Both the position numbers and the translations under genes were made by a program. Source: Henricia sp. BOLD:AAB3569 (Eukaryota > Echinodermata > Asteroidea > Spinulosida > Echinasteridae). From it: a DNA stretch of 64,000 nucleotides. A model generated the notes under the pieces. That model searched no databases and had not been told where the DNA came from. It saw only the letters and a program-made list of their open reading frames with translations. The stretch spans positions 1,116,001 to 1,180,000 of the forward strand of contig JBBELK010000052.1 of the NCBI GenBank assembly GCA_037783545.1, read 5' to 3'. Shown here piece after piece: positions 11,401-23,434 of this stretch (positions within the stretch are counted from its first letter, which is position 1; every line of letters starts with the position of its first letter).

Positions 11401-14400
11401 CGGAAACAAAATTGTCTTTATTTTATTTATTCACTCGATAAATGTTAAGGTGCATTTTCCATTTATTGGCGTTTGGGCGCTTACAAACGCGGTATATGTT
11501 AAAGTGGCAACTTAAAGACAGTATACATGATTGGTAAACTGTTACAAATAGTTTTATCCCGATTTGTGATTGAAGGTACGTATGCATGATTAAAACCAAC
11601 CTGAGCAAAAACCAGCTCCGTACTTCGTCTAACGTTTGAGAAAACAGTAAAAAAAAGGGTTTGCAGTCATTTCGCCCAAAATCCACTTCGCCCTGAACCA
11701 TTTCGCCTTGAACCACGGCCTGTGCACGAAGTGGTTTTGGGGCGAAGTAGCATTTGGGCGATTTAGTGTTTGCACGAAGTGATTTTGGGCGAAATGGCAC
11801 GCGGGCGAAGTGGTTTGGGGCGAAATGGCACTTGGGCAAAATGGTTTTGGGGCAAATTGAATTTTCGTCTCATGAGACAAAAACTAATTGTTTTACTCAT
11901 TTCTCAAAGACTATAGCACTTCAGACAAAACCATTTCAGGGGAAGTTTTCTACGGTCATCACGTTTATATTGTGTAAGTTAGGCGTAAATCTGTGAACAT
12001 TTCTGATTTTCGAGATACCAATCATGTTACTGCCTTTAAATAATGTCGTCCCAACGTTAAAACCCCATTGCCATTCCCTGACTGGTCTCCGGAAGTGTGA
12101 CCCGAAACGAGAGTCTACGAGACTTACACGGTCTATTAGCAATTGCTCTCACAAAGGAACGTTTTACACGGAAAATAATCACTGCTATAGACAGCCGAAG
12201 TGTGACGTGCGTTGCCATGGCAATTGGATCTAAACTATCATGGCCGTCGGGAAAAGTACCATTGGAAAAGCACTGGGACACGGTTGAGTGATTTTTAGTT
12301 TAGATCCAATTGCCTAGGCAACCAACAAAAGGTGACGTATTCACTTCGGCAGTCTATAATCAACATGCATGAAGTAAAATGTTGGGTCAATGCAAATGAT
12401 GTATAATGGGGGTGAATCTTACCGATTGGACCGTCTTTCTTAAAGCTCTCCACGATGTTATTAAACACTTTGCCCTGCATCGGCAAGGCGGCAGCTAGGA
12501 TTGTAAGCTCAAAGCCCAGGCCCGGGGTAGTCAGAAAAAGGGCGCGGTGGGGAGGCAGGTAGAAACGCTTTCTACTCGGGTCTATGTTCACGATCCGACC
12601 GGTCGCCATTGCCCCGAGCCATTCCCGCACGTACCTGCAAAGCAACGGGTCAAAATAATGTCAACAGCTTTCGGTTAGCACTCTGCTTTTTCCCAGGGTA
12701 CAAAACTCTCACTGTAATCAGGTAAAGATTGTAAATGATCAATTATTAGCATTTCTGTTGCCTAATAATCCCCTTAAATAACTTATCGGCACATGGTTTT
12801 CTCGGGTATACAAATGTTCGTGCTACGCACGACGGACGGTTTACCGACATAGCCGTGATAATTTAATCCTTTTCGCCTTTGTGAGCACAGTGATTGTGGA
12901 TGGCAAACTTTTGAAACAGTCGTTAAAGATAGTATACATGATTGGTAAACTGTTACAAATAGTTTTATCCCCACGTGTGATTAAAGATATGCATGATTAA
13001 AACCAACCTGAGCAAAAAAACAAGCTCCGTACTTCGTCTAACTTTTAAGAAAACAGTTAAGAAAGGGTTTGCAATCATTTCGCCCCAAAACCACTTCGCT
13101 CTGAACCATTTCGCCCTGAACCACGGCCTGTGCACGGAGTGGTTTTGGGGCGAAGTAGCATTTGGGCGATGTAGTGTTTGGGCGAAGTGTTTTGGCACAA
13201 TATAGCACACGGGCGAAGTGGTTTGGGGGAAAATGACACTTGGGCGAAATGGTTTTGGGGCGAATTGAATTTTCGTCTCATGAGACAAACAATTATCGTT
13301 TTACTCATTTCTCAAAGACTATAGCACTTCAGACAAAACCATTTCAGGGGAAGTTTTCTGCGGTCATCATGTTTATATTGTGTAAGTTAGGCGTAAATCT
13401 GTGAACATTTCTGATTTTCGAGATACCAATCATGTATAATACTGTCTTTAACTTTGTACAGATGTATATATACAATACAATGAGTTTTACATATAAGAAT
13501 TATGATGAGATCGGCAAAGGAACTCGAAACCTCTGATTTTATACTCATGCATTTAAAGACAAATTACATGATTGGAAAACTTTTAAAAACAGGAACAACA
13601 GCGTAAGGAATAATGTTAATAAACTTCCTTGTGGAAATTTCAGGCACATAATTATATGCAGTAAACTATCAGAAAACCTGAAAAAATGCATATTTAAACA
13701 AAAAAGCACTTTTAGTTAGCAATTTGTCCCACAAAGGTATAGTTTACCAACGTAAAAATACAGTGAGTATACAAAGTGAGTACATGTGCATCTCATGCAT
13801 GCCCCTCGTGGGTTTTATCTAATTGCAATGCTTATGAAATCCTGAAAAAAAGGATAAGTGTTGGTGAAATGAAACTAATTCTGCAAACAATGAAAATATG
13901 TTTAGAATTTTTTGACTGAATCATTATACAAAATGGTTATGCAGTCGTTGCGAGAATTGCTAAAAGAAAGACTAACGTTCATGCGAGAAACAAAACGCGA
14001 AAAAGCAAATTAAGCCTTGGAACGCTCGGTTAGTGCTGGATTTCTGGTAATTTGATAAACACATCACAGAAATAAGGAATTTTATGAATACAAAAATGCC
14101 TCCAATTCTACTCTCATTGCACTAAAGCTTACGGTCCGGTCCCAAACAGACTGGAATATCGGTTACATTTCAGCATTGTCCTATACAGAATCGCCTTACT
14201 GAATAACCCATTTTATTCGGCTAAATCGGCCGCTATCCCTCCAAATGAAAAGTATAAATTTACTCCAAGCGTTGGATAACTATTAGTCCGCGTATATTCC
14301 ACTTTTGCCGGTGCCCGATCGATTGAAGCGCAGACGGGCAAGTGTAATCAGCCAAGTAAACCTCTTTTGCGATCGGCAATGTGCAAATACAAGGCTATTC

Positions 14401-17400
14401 GTTTTCAGTTTTTGCATTTTATGCAGTAGCAAACTATTCGTTTCTCGTGTCAAATTACAATGTACATCAAAAAAGCGTTTAGTGTGCTCGGTATACATAA
14501 AGCACATCATACAAAACAAACTGAAAACAATCTTTGCCAGATTTTAATTGGGAAAAGGAAAAAACCGATGGGCCTATAAAATTATGACGGGAAAGATTTG
14601 CAGAAAATACAAGGCATTTTTTTTGACGAATTAACATCTCGTAGTTTTATTTATTTATTTATTCCATTTATTTACCCAGGGTGTGCTCAAACAGTTTACA
14701 ATAACTGGTTTCCATTGGGGCCCTGCAAACACTCATAAAACAAATAGGCCTATACATGTATTAAATTAAACAACTTCACAATCATAAACAAACTGGAATA
14801 AGATACAACAAATACAACATAAATATTCACAAAACATCAACACTCGCACAATATTGGACAAAACTAATGGTTACAGAAGAACAACATCACAAGAAATATT
14901 ATACATGCACGTGACAATAAAATTTACGTCAATTGCGGGAAGGGCGACAAACCCGCAAAAACCGTTTTTAAGAGAAAAAACATGGGGAAATTAAAGTTTA
15001 ACTTTATGGCAACCAAGTCACACGACTCCGTAAATTAGCATTTCTCCCTTGAAGTTGATCATGTAAATATTATGTATATATGTTTGGTGAAGTGCCGATT
15101 TAAATGAGCTCAAAGAAGACATAGTTCTAAGGTGTGCACTAAGGCTTGTTCCAAATCGTGGCGCCAGTTACAGCAAAACTCGAGGCGTAAGACTCCTTTC
15201 GTGCAAAGGGAATTTTCAGTGTCTTTTCGGCAGATTGACGAGTTTCTCGAGTTTGTACGTGTGGTGTAAATAGACTTGCCATATACTGCAGTTCGAAGGA
15301 CTAGTTTTTAAAAGACGCCAATATACTGCGTCTATAGCATTGAGCCCTATACCAAACCTTCCTCCGTGCCTATACACAGTCCCAAAATAACACAATGAGT
15401 TTAATCAATACGTTCTTTCCTCACAGAGACCGAGTTAAAATGCTGTCAATAAACAATTTTGCAGGTGTGGGGTTTTGAAATATCAACATTGACAGAAACA
15501 ACACATCATTATCGCGAGTGCTGTCACGCTGGCTGTTTCCGATTGTTAAGCGCCAACGCCAACTCTCGAAACCTAAACTTGACCGAATCAAATAAGTCAA
15601 GCATACTCCGTAGCACAATGTCGTTTGATCGAACACCTGCTTGCAATGGTACAAGGAAACAATCGGGGTATAGTTGACGGAGAAAATGGTAGACAAAAAG
15701 TGTGAAAAAGTCGTTCAGTTGAGTTAATCAGGCATTTTGGAGTCAGCTCTGGTTAATCTTAGTCGTGACTCGAGCCGCGGACCCGATCGTTGTTCTTCCA
15801 TGTTTCAACTCATTCTATACAGAAGGACGAAGAGTGGCATTCTGTCTGTTAAAGCCGCGGATCTGCACGCATGACGTGCACTTGGCAACAACACAACTGT
15901 TTATGCCTTTTATGTACGCGCGATGCGCTCGTTGACTCCAAACTAAAAACAGGATGACTATTTTTTTTTCTGGCGACGTTCCGACACACTCCATGAAATG
16001 GGCTAAATTGACAAATATTTATTACCGGATTTTGGATGTTTTTATCCCTTTGTTCGGGAATACCTTGCTAGACAGACTGTGAAATACCTCCCTGAAGCAA
16101 ACTGTATTGGGGGAAAAGTGAGCAAAACATGGCACTCTCCGGAGCGGATGTGCCTCCAAACGGTCAAGGTTGTTCTTCTTTTGAGCGGCATAGCCTGCAG
16201 CACTGCAGTGGGGAAGCACTGGGGTGAACAGCCGTTCAGTGGGGAGCGGGGTGGGGTGAAAGACACAGCCATGACATCCAAAAGTGTATAAATACATTTA
16301 TTTTTTTCGACTTGATTTATTAAATCTCGTTGAATAATTTCGCGCGTTTTTTGCCGCTACGGCAGTGCAGCGGATTTTATTGCTTATATCTAACCGCAAA
16401 CTGATCCTGAGCTCGGGGTTCGATCCTCCGCCAACGCTGCCTTGAAAGGTTGCCGTGAAGTTATACATCACGTAGGCCTACGTTGTTTTAAAATGTGTAG
16501 TTAAAGTAACTACAGAGTAAAGTTTCTGTAGTAACAACGAACGTCTATACAATTACAAGAAATAAAAAAACTTCCAGGAATAATAGGACACATAGCGCTC
16601 TCAATATCAGTTGGGATCCCGCGGCGGACGGCGACTCGGCTTGGTTCATTATTGTCGTCAACGAGTTCACTGTTGACTTTGCAGCTTTTGTTTAAGACCG
16701 CGGTATCACACTTTTGTATGCCCTAAAAAATTCAGTGACCGTATAAATTGCCACTATATCATTTCAAAAAGCAACAATAACAAACAGCTTTTTGGACTTA
16801 CAACCCACGCTGCTGATTTTCATTGTTAACTTTTAGCTTTTTTATTGGTGTCGTAGAATCAGTGCAAATTAACACAAAAAAAACCGACACTTCAGAAAAT
16901 TAGCCTTTAAATAGTCTTTAAAGCAAAATAAATAGGCAGCTTAAAGAAATCTTGATTGATTTGACAGCATTTGCTATAGAGTGTTCTCACACTGCAAACT
17001 ATTGTGACATGTCTTTCAAATTTGGTTTGGAAGTAAATGGTGGAATTTCTCGCAAAAGTGTCTTTAGTCAGGGCTGGTCTGCAACCTTTAAAAAAAAAAT
17101 TTCTTGTTTTGCGGACGTGATATTATATAGCTTAATTTAGAAGGAGATGTCGATGAAAATATTCTACCAAATGGAAGTTGGGGAAGAAAAAGTCAAATTT
17201 ATAAAACCTGAAAGTTTGCAAATACGTGCCTTCACTGCCATTTACTGCGCGCTGCGCATGATGGGATACAAATCTAGTACACCTTACCTCGGCGTTCAAT
17301 CTTGGCAGGTGAGACGAGCTATCGTCCGCTTCAAACTCGTAAAACGCGGCGAATTTGTGTTTTTGACACAAATATATCTGTTTTTGGATTATATCGGCGT

Positions 17401-20400
17401 CTAGGGGTGGAATAATTGAGATGACTGTCGAAAACCCGTTGTCACGGTAATCCGTGAAGCCGAGCGCCCCACGGCACTCGCGAATATAGACCTATATACT
17501 CTCCCTAACAATATTGTTGAATATGTACAGTGAACTTGTGGATATAGCCAATGACTCTAATCGCTTCAGTGATTTCTTCCAGATGCAAGAGGATCAGATT
17601 CTGTTTTAAAAAAATTATTATTAGTAAAATAAAAGGGACATTTTGCAGTTTGTTTTCCGCAGATGAGGGATCTTGGAAACCTAATTTGTTTGCGTGGGAT
17701 GGCCTGACCATTACCGCGCATCTTCCAAACAGCACTAAGTGCAGGAGCTCCCCAGCGAGCCGAGGCCCGAGGGAAGCACTTCAGGTAGAAACTAGAATGG
17801 TGCACTCTGCATGCCCAAACAGCTATTATACGGGGGTTGGTGCAGTCAGCCCTCCCACAAAAATGTGTCACACTGACCGATAAAATAAGTTATTTCTCAA
17901 CCTCCTCGATCTTGCGGTAAAATTTGCGTTTCTTTTTTTTTTTAAGTCTTGCGCCGAGCCGTGCAGATCCACACCAGACGCCGAGATCGGTTGTTCGTTT
18001 AACGTTCTCAGGTCAGGTTTAAAAAAAACCGTCTTTTCAGAGTTCGTTTTGCGAACCAAACTATCACGCCATAACAGCACTCTCAATTCGGATTGAGATG
18101 TGTCGAAGTATGGGATTAAACATTATTGTGTACAATTTCGGACAGGGAGATACCGACCTCGCCATTTGATGGATAAAGCCGTTCAACTTTGCTCATAATG
18201 GCTGTCATTTCACATTCTTGTGACAGTCGCCTGCAATTCTAGCACGGATGTGCGAAGGTATACTTAGCCCTACATCTCAAGGCAGGAATGCGAGAATATC
18301 CGACGCAGCCCTTGGTGAGGAGCGGAATGGGCTTAATGTATGGGATGGACCCCAAGCGGAGTACCGGGTATAGATGGATTGCTGGCGTGCACGCCATGGG
18401 ACGACCGACTTGTTGGGTTGGTGTCAACAATGTTCGCGTCGCGCTTTTATCAACACTTGGTCTGTAGTGTATCGGGACGATACACCATTAATTGCCAAAT
18501 CAGACAGATTACAAAATGAGAGAATCTGTTATGATTTCAAGCCGATACAAATGTGGACAAATGTCCATGGGTAATTAGCAAATCTGGATGCAGCCATCAA
18601 AACTGTACCTTTTCTCACGTCAGAGCACAATTTAAGATTGCTTTTCGGAAATGTTACCACTTGTCCATGAATTTTTGACGCTGTGTCCTAGTTTCGCAAA
18701 TCAAAGCCAAGGACACGTTAAGGCTTACTTGATAAGAATTATGATCCACGTATGCGGCCCCGCGGCGAGGCTTAAAAAATCCCTGCTCAATACATAGGTT
18801 TACACCGGCCTTTAGAAGCCCTTCTCCGCGGACGCTTGAATTTTTCATTGTGTGATTTTCTTCTTTCTTTCTCTTCCTCCATGCTCCTTTACAGGACGTA
18901 AAGAAAACCAAAAACCTTTGTAAGTTGGAAATAAACACCGTGGAGCTTAGCATTTTGTGGAGTGCGGATGTGGAGGGCTAGATTGATTGGAGATTTAACG
19001 GAATTGCCAATTGGAGGGCGATATATTAATGAGAAAATGTCCCCTGGCTATTGCAGCATTCACCGACGAGCCACAGAGTTTGCGAGGGGGGAAAGGCTAT
19101 TCACAAGCCCCCGCCACCACTTCCAGCCCCGGCCATATTCCATTCTCTGGCACAAAGTATTCCGTCTAAGCTGATTAGGGCAAGCCGGGGGCTGTTGATG
19201 ACAAGTTCAAGGCCATTTTAATTGGCTTAAACACTGTCTCGTAGAAAATCTCTACAGAAAAAGCAACGTGCCTAATAGTAATAACACGGGGGTGTCAAAA
19301 GCGGCAATACTTCGGTACCGCTTCAGGGCAGTTTTTTGAGCAATAAATTTTCGGCATTTTCTTTTATTTAAATACCGATTTACCGACAGCGGTCGACCTG
19401 TGGGCATTTGCCGGATATTCGTCTGTATAACATTTGCGTAATGTGGTAAATATGATTTTACCCAAGTTGTAAAGGTGGTGGCTTTCCCCAAGAATTAATC
19501 ATTAATACTGGCTGGCTGCGGGAACGATAATTTTGTGACCGAAAGCCCAGTAGCTATGTCACACCCACCATGCCAGACTGTCTTACAATAATTGTGGTTA
19601 TAGGAATTTTAGTTGACCGCTTGAATCAAGGGCGGTCTGGTTGGCGTAGTTGTTCTTTTCTTCATTTCGTATCTGGCATCGGTGCTTCGAATTAAATCAT
19701 GGACGTGTATGTGGATTGAGTTTTCAATGCGTGGGTTTTCACCGGGAAATTACACCTCGGAGTTCTCATCGCACTTCTAAAATATTGTACCTCCTTCGCC
19801 ATCTCGAGTTAAAATTAGTAATAAAGTAAAGTTTAAAATCCCATGTATCATTTTACATAAAACTTTTTTTAACGAATTCCAGGACCAACAGCATATTTAA
19901 AGAATAATGTTGTTAAACTGCCTTGTACAAATTTCAGCCACATAGATGCAGTATATACTAGGCCTATGCATTTTATTTTTTTGTGCCTTAAAAAAAATCG
20001 ATTGCAAATTCTCATTATTTTTTTAAGAAGCACCTTCAGTTGGCAATTCTTCCCACAAAGGTACCATTTTACACTGGAAAAAACAATCATTGTGGTGTTT
20101 GTTACCACTGCTATCAATACTTTTAGTCAGGTTTTGTTGTCATCTCATGAGTAAGATTTTGGGTTACTGCCAATGAGGTACTGGGACTTTTAAGTAAAGA
20201 TATCGTATTTTTTCCGGCTGATTGAAATTATTAATAAGCAAACCATGGTCGCTGATTATACACTCAGTTAATACATGGTTAATACTTCGAAAAATGATTA
20301 TACATCGTTGCAATTCGGTCCATGCAGTTCGCCCAAACCGCAAAAGCTATTTAACTTACAGTTTTACTTCCTTTCCTGAAACGTTAACACTGAAGGACGA

Positions 20401-22558
20401 TGTTTATGACAAAAGGACGTGCGTGCAAAATGACTTCTCATATTTTTGTTTGTCATATATTCAGTGAAGGGTAACACCGAGCGGATACGATTCGACACGC
20501 TCTATACTCTACCTGAAGCCGATTTCACGAGACGTGCGTACAATTCTATAGCTTGCGTAACTTTCGAAAATGGCTTTATTTTTCAATGATTATCGCGATT
20601 GTTCCGCAACTTGTACGCAATAAAATGTTGCGCAAGCAAGCATGATTCCATAAATTCGGGTACCAACTTGTGACATGCACATTATTAGGCCCTAAATCCA
20701 TAAATCATCACCATTCATCCTTTATTTTGTAAAAAGTTTTTTTAAATTTGCATATTTAGTCAGTTTCTTCAAAGTTATGGTATATATAGGTAAAGGCTAT
20801 GTCACACAGCCACTATACGTACAATTAGCGCATATTCCACGGATGAAATTTGGTCATTCGTGGATATACGTGGAAAAATTGAGAAAAGTTGGGGTCTTTA
20901 CGTGAAATTTTGACAGATGTATCACGAATGAACCACGTTCAAACCACGGAAGAAGTACGAATAAACCACGCAAAGAACACGTAAATCTACGTAAAAGCCA
21001 AATCTGGCCCAAAATCGTAATTTTGACGCGATATGTGCGCCGTATGCGCGATATAAAAGTGATACATCTGTGGTACATGCGTGAAAGGTCCGTTAAACAT
21101 ACGTGGACATACGTGGAACGGTCGTGGAAAGCCAAAAATTTGCGTATGCATCTCGCAAAAATCACGCACAACTGCGTAAGATTTACGTAAGATTTACGTA
21201 AGAATTGCGTAAACTACGTAAAATACGCATAAACTGCGTAAATCTCAACCGACCAAAAATTTTGAGCAGCTCAAAACCGAAATCACGTAAAGTACGTCTG
21301 CCGAAACCCTCGACGAATGAAAAACGCATGAAACACTTATGAATTACGTATATCGCGCATGTATCACGAATGACCAAAATTTCATCCGTGGAATATGCGC
21401 TAATTGTACGTAGTGGCTGTGTGACATAGCCTTTAGTTCTTTTCAGGAGTTAAAGGTTCACGTATACCCTCTAAATATCTTCATCGAAAAATTTTAGGTT
21501 TCGCGCGTAAGGGGTGACACCAAAACGCCCTTTTCACATTATAGAACCATGCACTCTAATATTTGTTTCATACCATTTATGTGTTTACTTTTAATTTAAT
21601 TCCAAGCTAAAAACTCAAGTGATTAGTCTGTCAATGTTTTCATTACACTTAGTTTTAAAATGTTTTTAAATGTCACAATTGTTTGTCTAAAGAGTGATAA
21701 TTTTAGCCTATTTTTAATCAGAACTAGGACAAATTGTTTAGTACAAATTGATGTTACATGTTGGTGACACAAGCAAAACTCAAAAATAACATGTGGACTA
21801 AAGTAACATGACAATTCAACATGAACGTACAATCTACCCATTGGGGCCCGAATTTATGGAATCACCCTTATCTGTATACGTTCCGAGAAACCAATGAAAA
21901 ACTGTGTCCATTTAGGCTGGTTCCGTCGGTGATTAGAATGCACGGACAATAGATGGAGCATAACACGGCATTCAGGGCCTTTTTTCACATGAGGGCGCCT
22001 TTGTAAAAATATGTGTGCACACACATTTATATATAAATCAACATTCAATCGTTGTTTTCTTATAAACAAATATCTTCTCGGGCGAAATCGTTGCATTGGA
22101 AGTTTTTAAATTTTGGGACATTTCAAATCCGGTATACGGGCTTCAAGCGCTTCACTTCCCCAGAACCTGGCAGTGGCTAAGCCAGGATTAATTCACTGAA
22201 ATCCTCACCTCTCTTTTAAACCCGCCTCGTCTGCTATTTCTTGCGACGTTTTCGGCTGCCCTTCAAAGCCAGCTAGCACGGAGATCAGCCCTGTCTCTTT
22301 CCCCACGGCTATTGACAACGCAATGAACCCCGAATTGATGGTCTCCATCATTCGAGCGCCGAACTCCGGCATGGATTCCCCCACCGTGTGGGGAGGCTTC
22401 GCTACGGGACCTTCCGATTCTTCGTCCGGTGGAGCAAACCAGTCGATCGTCGGTTGCGGTCCGCCGTGCATTCCAGGCGGTGGGCAGGCGGGAGGGAAAA
22501 GCTGCCCGCTCATGGCTTTGGTCGGAATAGTGTTAACACCGCCTTTTCTGTTCTGCAT
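7928..22558 (-). CDS. SAM-dependent methyltransferase, Rv2258c-like, 4 exons
   Basis: Coding exons in transcript order are 22558-22209, 12634-12423, 9286-9164 and 8496-7928. They join to exactly 1254 nt (417 residues plus stop) and every junction is GT-AG with matching phase. Residues 1-65 are a proline-rich, probably disordered leader. About 66-190 match the winged-helix/dimerisation part of this family, including YVREWLGAM at 118-126. From about 230 comes the Rossmann methyltransferase: VLDLGCGEGG (motif I, 234-243), the acidic Asp of GVD near 261 that should bind the SAM ribose, DSIHD near 307-311, and the family-typical VNAHSD, FHCMSV and GNMWGRE segments. It should transfer a methyl group from SAM to an unknown, probably small-molecule, substrate. 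It is probably cytosolic, with no signal peptide or membrane segment. The family is typical of actinobacteria and also occurs in marine invertebrates. Introns of 9.6, 3.1 and 0.7 kb are packed with MITEs. Start: first ATG of a long first exon; Met16 is an alternative. Confidence 0.9.
8684..9002 (+). mobile_element. TTAA MITE family 2, copy 1
   Basis: TTAA-bounded, with degenerate TIRs related to TTAAAGGAGTGTGACCAG. Internal words CCAATTTGGATGTGGAAGC and GGTTGGTGTAATCACTGCA are shared, inverted, with the copy at 23435. Lies in intron 3 of the methyltransferase gene. Confidence 0.7.
9164..9286 (-). CDS. Methyltransferase gene, coding exon 3 (short)
   Basis: This 41-codon exon was found by looking for the missing link between exons 2 and 4. 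The acceptor is a long pyrimidine tract ending TTTATAAG, and the donor is ATGA|GTAAGT. It reads LSYDHFGDFHRFMNA, then LVSTFIPSIPGLKDRM. This corresponds to the linker segment (V/I-P-Y...F-H...IP..PGL..RL) that precedes motif I in this family. Both flanking phases (1 and 1) fit, so the joined reading frame is uninterrupted. Confidence 0.85.
9641..10306 (+). mobile_element. TGGGTAATTCCCAAAATTAG TIR element, copy 1
   Basis: Left TGGGTAATTCCCAAAATTAG and right CTAATTTTGGGAATTATACCCA form TIRs. The interior matches the copy at 25867-26318 in inverse (GGCTCATAATTTGT, ATTTGAAACAAAGGACCA). It is longer because of an inserted hairpin (9767-9903) and an internal 92-bp tandem duplication (9916-10007 and 10008-10099). 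Lies in intron 2 of the methyltransferase gene. Confidence 0.78.
9767..9903. mobile_element. Hairpin insertion within the 9641 element
   Basis: Arms start GATTTCACAAAGA and include CTTGCGACGCATCGCAAGTA and CGTCGCAACTCGCCGAACCC, folding back on themselves around TTTGTAATTTTGCCAT. A perfect 13-bp direct repeat CTGGTCTCTGATT flanks it (9754-9766 and 9904-9916). It is absent from the sister element at 25867. Confidence 0.72.
10570..10760 (+). repeat. Dispersed repeat family D, copy 1 (partial)
   Basis: Shares GAATAATGTTGATATAAACTGCC and TTTCAGCCACATGCTG with 19870-20200 and 13560-13860. An unclassified interspersed repeat with no TIRs seen. Confidence 0.5.
11512..12039 (+). mobile_element. TTAA MITE family 1, copy 1 (TTCGCCC-rich)
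   Basis: Ends in TTAA on both sides. The TIR is TTAAAGRCAGTATACATGATTGG. The middle is an imperfect inverted array of GCGAAGTGGTTTTGGGGCGAAATGG-like words. The right part contains TTTTCGTCTCATGAGAC and TAAGTTAGGCGTAAATCTGTG. TTAA targets point to a piggyBac- or Kolobok-type transposase. Lies in intron 2 of the methyltransferase gene. Confidence 0.82.
12185..12358. mobile_element. Inverted-repeat element, TATAGACNGCCGAAGTG ends
   Basis: Left arm CTATAGACAGCCGAAGTGTG and CAATTGGATCTAAACTA. The right arm is the complement (TTTAGATCCAATTGCCTAGG, CACTTCGGCAGTCTATA). The middle ATGGCCGTCGGGAAAAGTAC is shared with 44545-44662. It lies about 65 bp from exon 2 of the methyltransferase gene. Confidence 0.68.
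12423..12634 (-). CDS. Methyltransferase gene, coding exon 2
   Basis: The acceptor TTGCTTTGCAG is followed by G-TAC-GTG, which completes Arg117 and reads YVREWLGAMATGRIVNID, the end of the winged-helix domain. It continues through YLPPHRALFLT to SFKKDGPI. The donor is ATCG|GTAAGA, phase 1. The frame stays open past the donor, but the downstream residues lose all family resemblance, which supports the splice site. Confidence 0.88.
12923..13451 (+). mobile_element. TTAA MITE family 1, copy 2
   Basis: Full-length, same orientation and nearly the same length as the copy at 11512. Starts TTAAAGATAGTATACATGATTGG and ends with the complement at TTAA. Lies in intron 1 of the methyltransferase gene, about 290 bp upstream of exon 2. 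The QNHF-type open frames here are translations of the repeat. Confidence 0.82.
13560..13860 (+). repeat. Dispersed repeat family D, copy 2
   Basis: Starts ATTACATGATTGGAAAACTT, then GGAATAATGTTAATAAACTTCC and GCACTTTTAGTTAGCAATTTG. Matches the left two-thirds of 19870-20200. Confidence 0.55.
14641..14750 (-). repeat. Dispersed repeat end with TTTA tail
   Basis: (TTTA)n followed by CCATTTATTTACCCAGGGTG and GTTTCCATTGGGGCCCTGCA. Read on the minus strand this looks like the 3' end of a LINE or SINE with a (TAAA)n tail. I recall similar ends from other marine invertebrates, but could not check. Confidence 0.45.
14760..19850. other. Interior of methyltransferase intron 1, no gene seen
   Basis: Frames up to 110 codons occur (for example near 17551-17883 on both strands), but none has a recognisable domain or a convincing pair of splice sites. 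A box-B-like GGGGTTCGATCC is at 16414 without an accompanying tRNA fold. Confidence 0.45.
19860..20200 (+). repeat. Dispersed repeat family D, copy 3 (most complete)
   Basis: Contains AAGAATAATGTTGTTAAACT, CACCTTCAGTTGGCAATTCT, the core GTTACCACTGCTATCAATAC and TTTTAGTCAGGTTTTGTTG, ending near GGTACTGGG. Lies in methyltransferase intron 1. Confidence 0.6.
20791..21435. mobile_element. 0.65-kb TIR element with ACGTAA-word interior
   Basis: About 70-bp TIRs starting AAGGCTATGTCACACAGCCA and including GCGCATATTCCACGGATGAA. A TA dinucleotide on each side may be the target duplication. The interior is almost all variants of TTACGTAA and CACGTG. Lies in intron 1 of the methyltransferase gene. Confidence 0.82.
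22209..22558 (-). CDS. Methyltransferase gene, coding exon 1
   Basis: This exon encodes the Pro-rich leader and the first part of the winged-helix domain (MMETINSGFIALSIAVGKE, then SQEIADEAGLKE). The donor is AGAGAG|GTGAGG on the minus strand and leaves phase 2, so the Arg codon at residue 117 is completed by exon 2. I see no TATA box upstream (above 22558). A 5' untranslated exon further up cannot be excluded. Confidence 0.88.
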
Positions 22559-23009
22559 CGTTGAAAGGGGTGTTTTACTTTGAATAATGAAGTGACAATT
22601 TGTCTAGTGCCAGTGGTACTATGGTACATGTACATGTACTACGGTGTGTACAGTGTTGCATGTGGAGTCCCGATCTGCGCGTGGAATGACAACCGTATCC
22701 CGCAGGCTACGAGTTTGTATGCGACATGCTCTGCAGATGCCGATGAGAACTTCCAAACCTCACTATTTTTTGCGTATTAAAGGCCAACCAACGTAATCAA
22801 TGGGAGCAATAGATTAAGCCACGGGCCAGGCCACGTTATACGTTAGTGCGCGTAGCGGAACTCGGTAGAGCGTGAGAGCGTGAAACCAAAACAAACAACT
22901 TCGCTGACTATGAAACATTGAACGCTTTCATCTGATTGGTCAAAAGAACGCTGTCGTCACCCGACCTGTCACTGTTCAGCGCTCTACAATGAGTTAAAAT
23001 CCCAATACA

Positions 23010-23275
23010 TCAATTGCAATTACCCCAAATTTCACTTTACGATTTTACAAGAAAAACCCGACTAAAAGTGTTGATAGCAATCATGGTAACAGACACCACA
23101 TGGTTTCTTTCCCATGTAAAATGGTACCTTTATGGGAGATATTGCCAACTGAAGGTAGGCCTAATTTTTAAAATGTCTGCAGATTTTCTTTTACTTGCAG
23201 TCATTGGCTGGCAGAAATTATGTGCTATAGGAACATATTGTACTTGGCAGCGCCATAAAATTGTATACTAGCAGC
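23010..23275 (-). repeat. Dispersed repeat family D, copy 4
   Basis: Reverse orientation: AACCCGACTAAAAGTG TTGATAGCAATC and AAAATGGTACCTTTATGGGAG complement the core of 19860-20200. Confidence 0.58.
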
Positions 23276-23434
23276 CCGAGTTTAAATTTTGGAATCAGTA
23301 AAAATTATTGCTCATTTATTGTACAGACCACGAGGGACGAAAACATTTAATGCTAAGTTTAAATGAGTCGATTTTACGGTTAAGCATTGCACATTCGTCT
23401 TTGTGACTTATGTTAATGGTACGGCGTAACTTAT

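Noticed and set aside
11423-13308. Frames with repeated NHFAPK/PQNHF peptides
   Set aside because: They read the inverted TTCGCCC array of the TTAA MITE, which is repeated elsewhere in the window without a conserved frame.
16395-16460. Box-B-like GGGGTTCGATCCTCC
   Set aside because: No acceptor or anticodon stem can be drawn around it.
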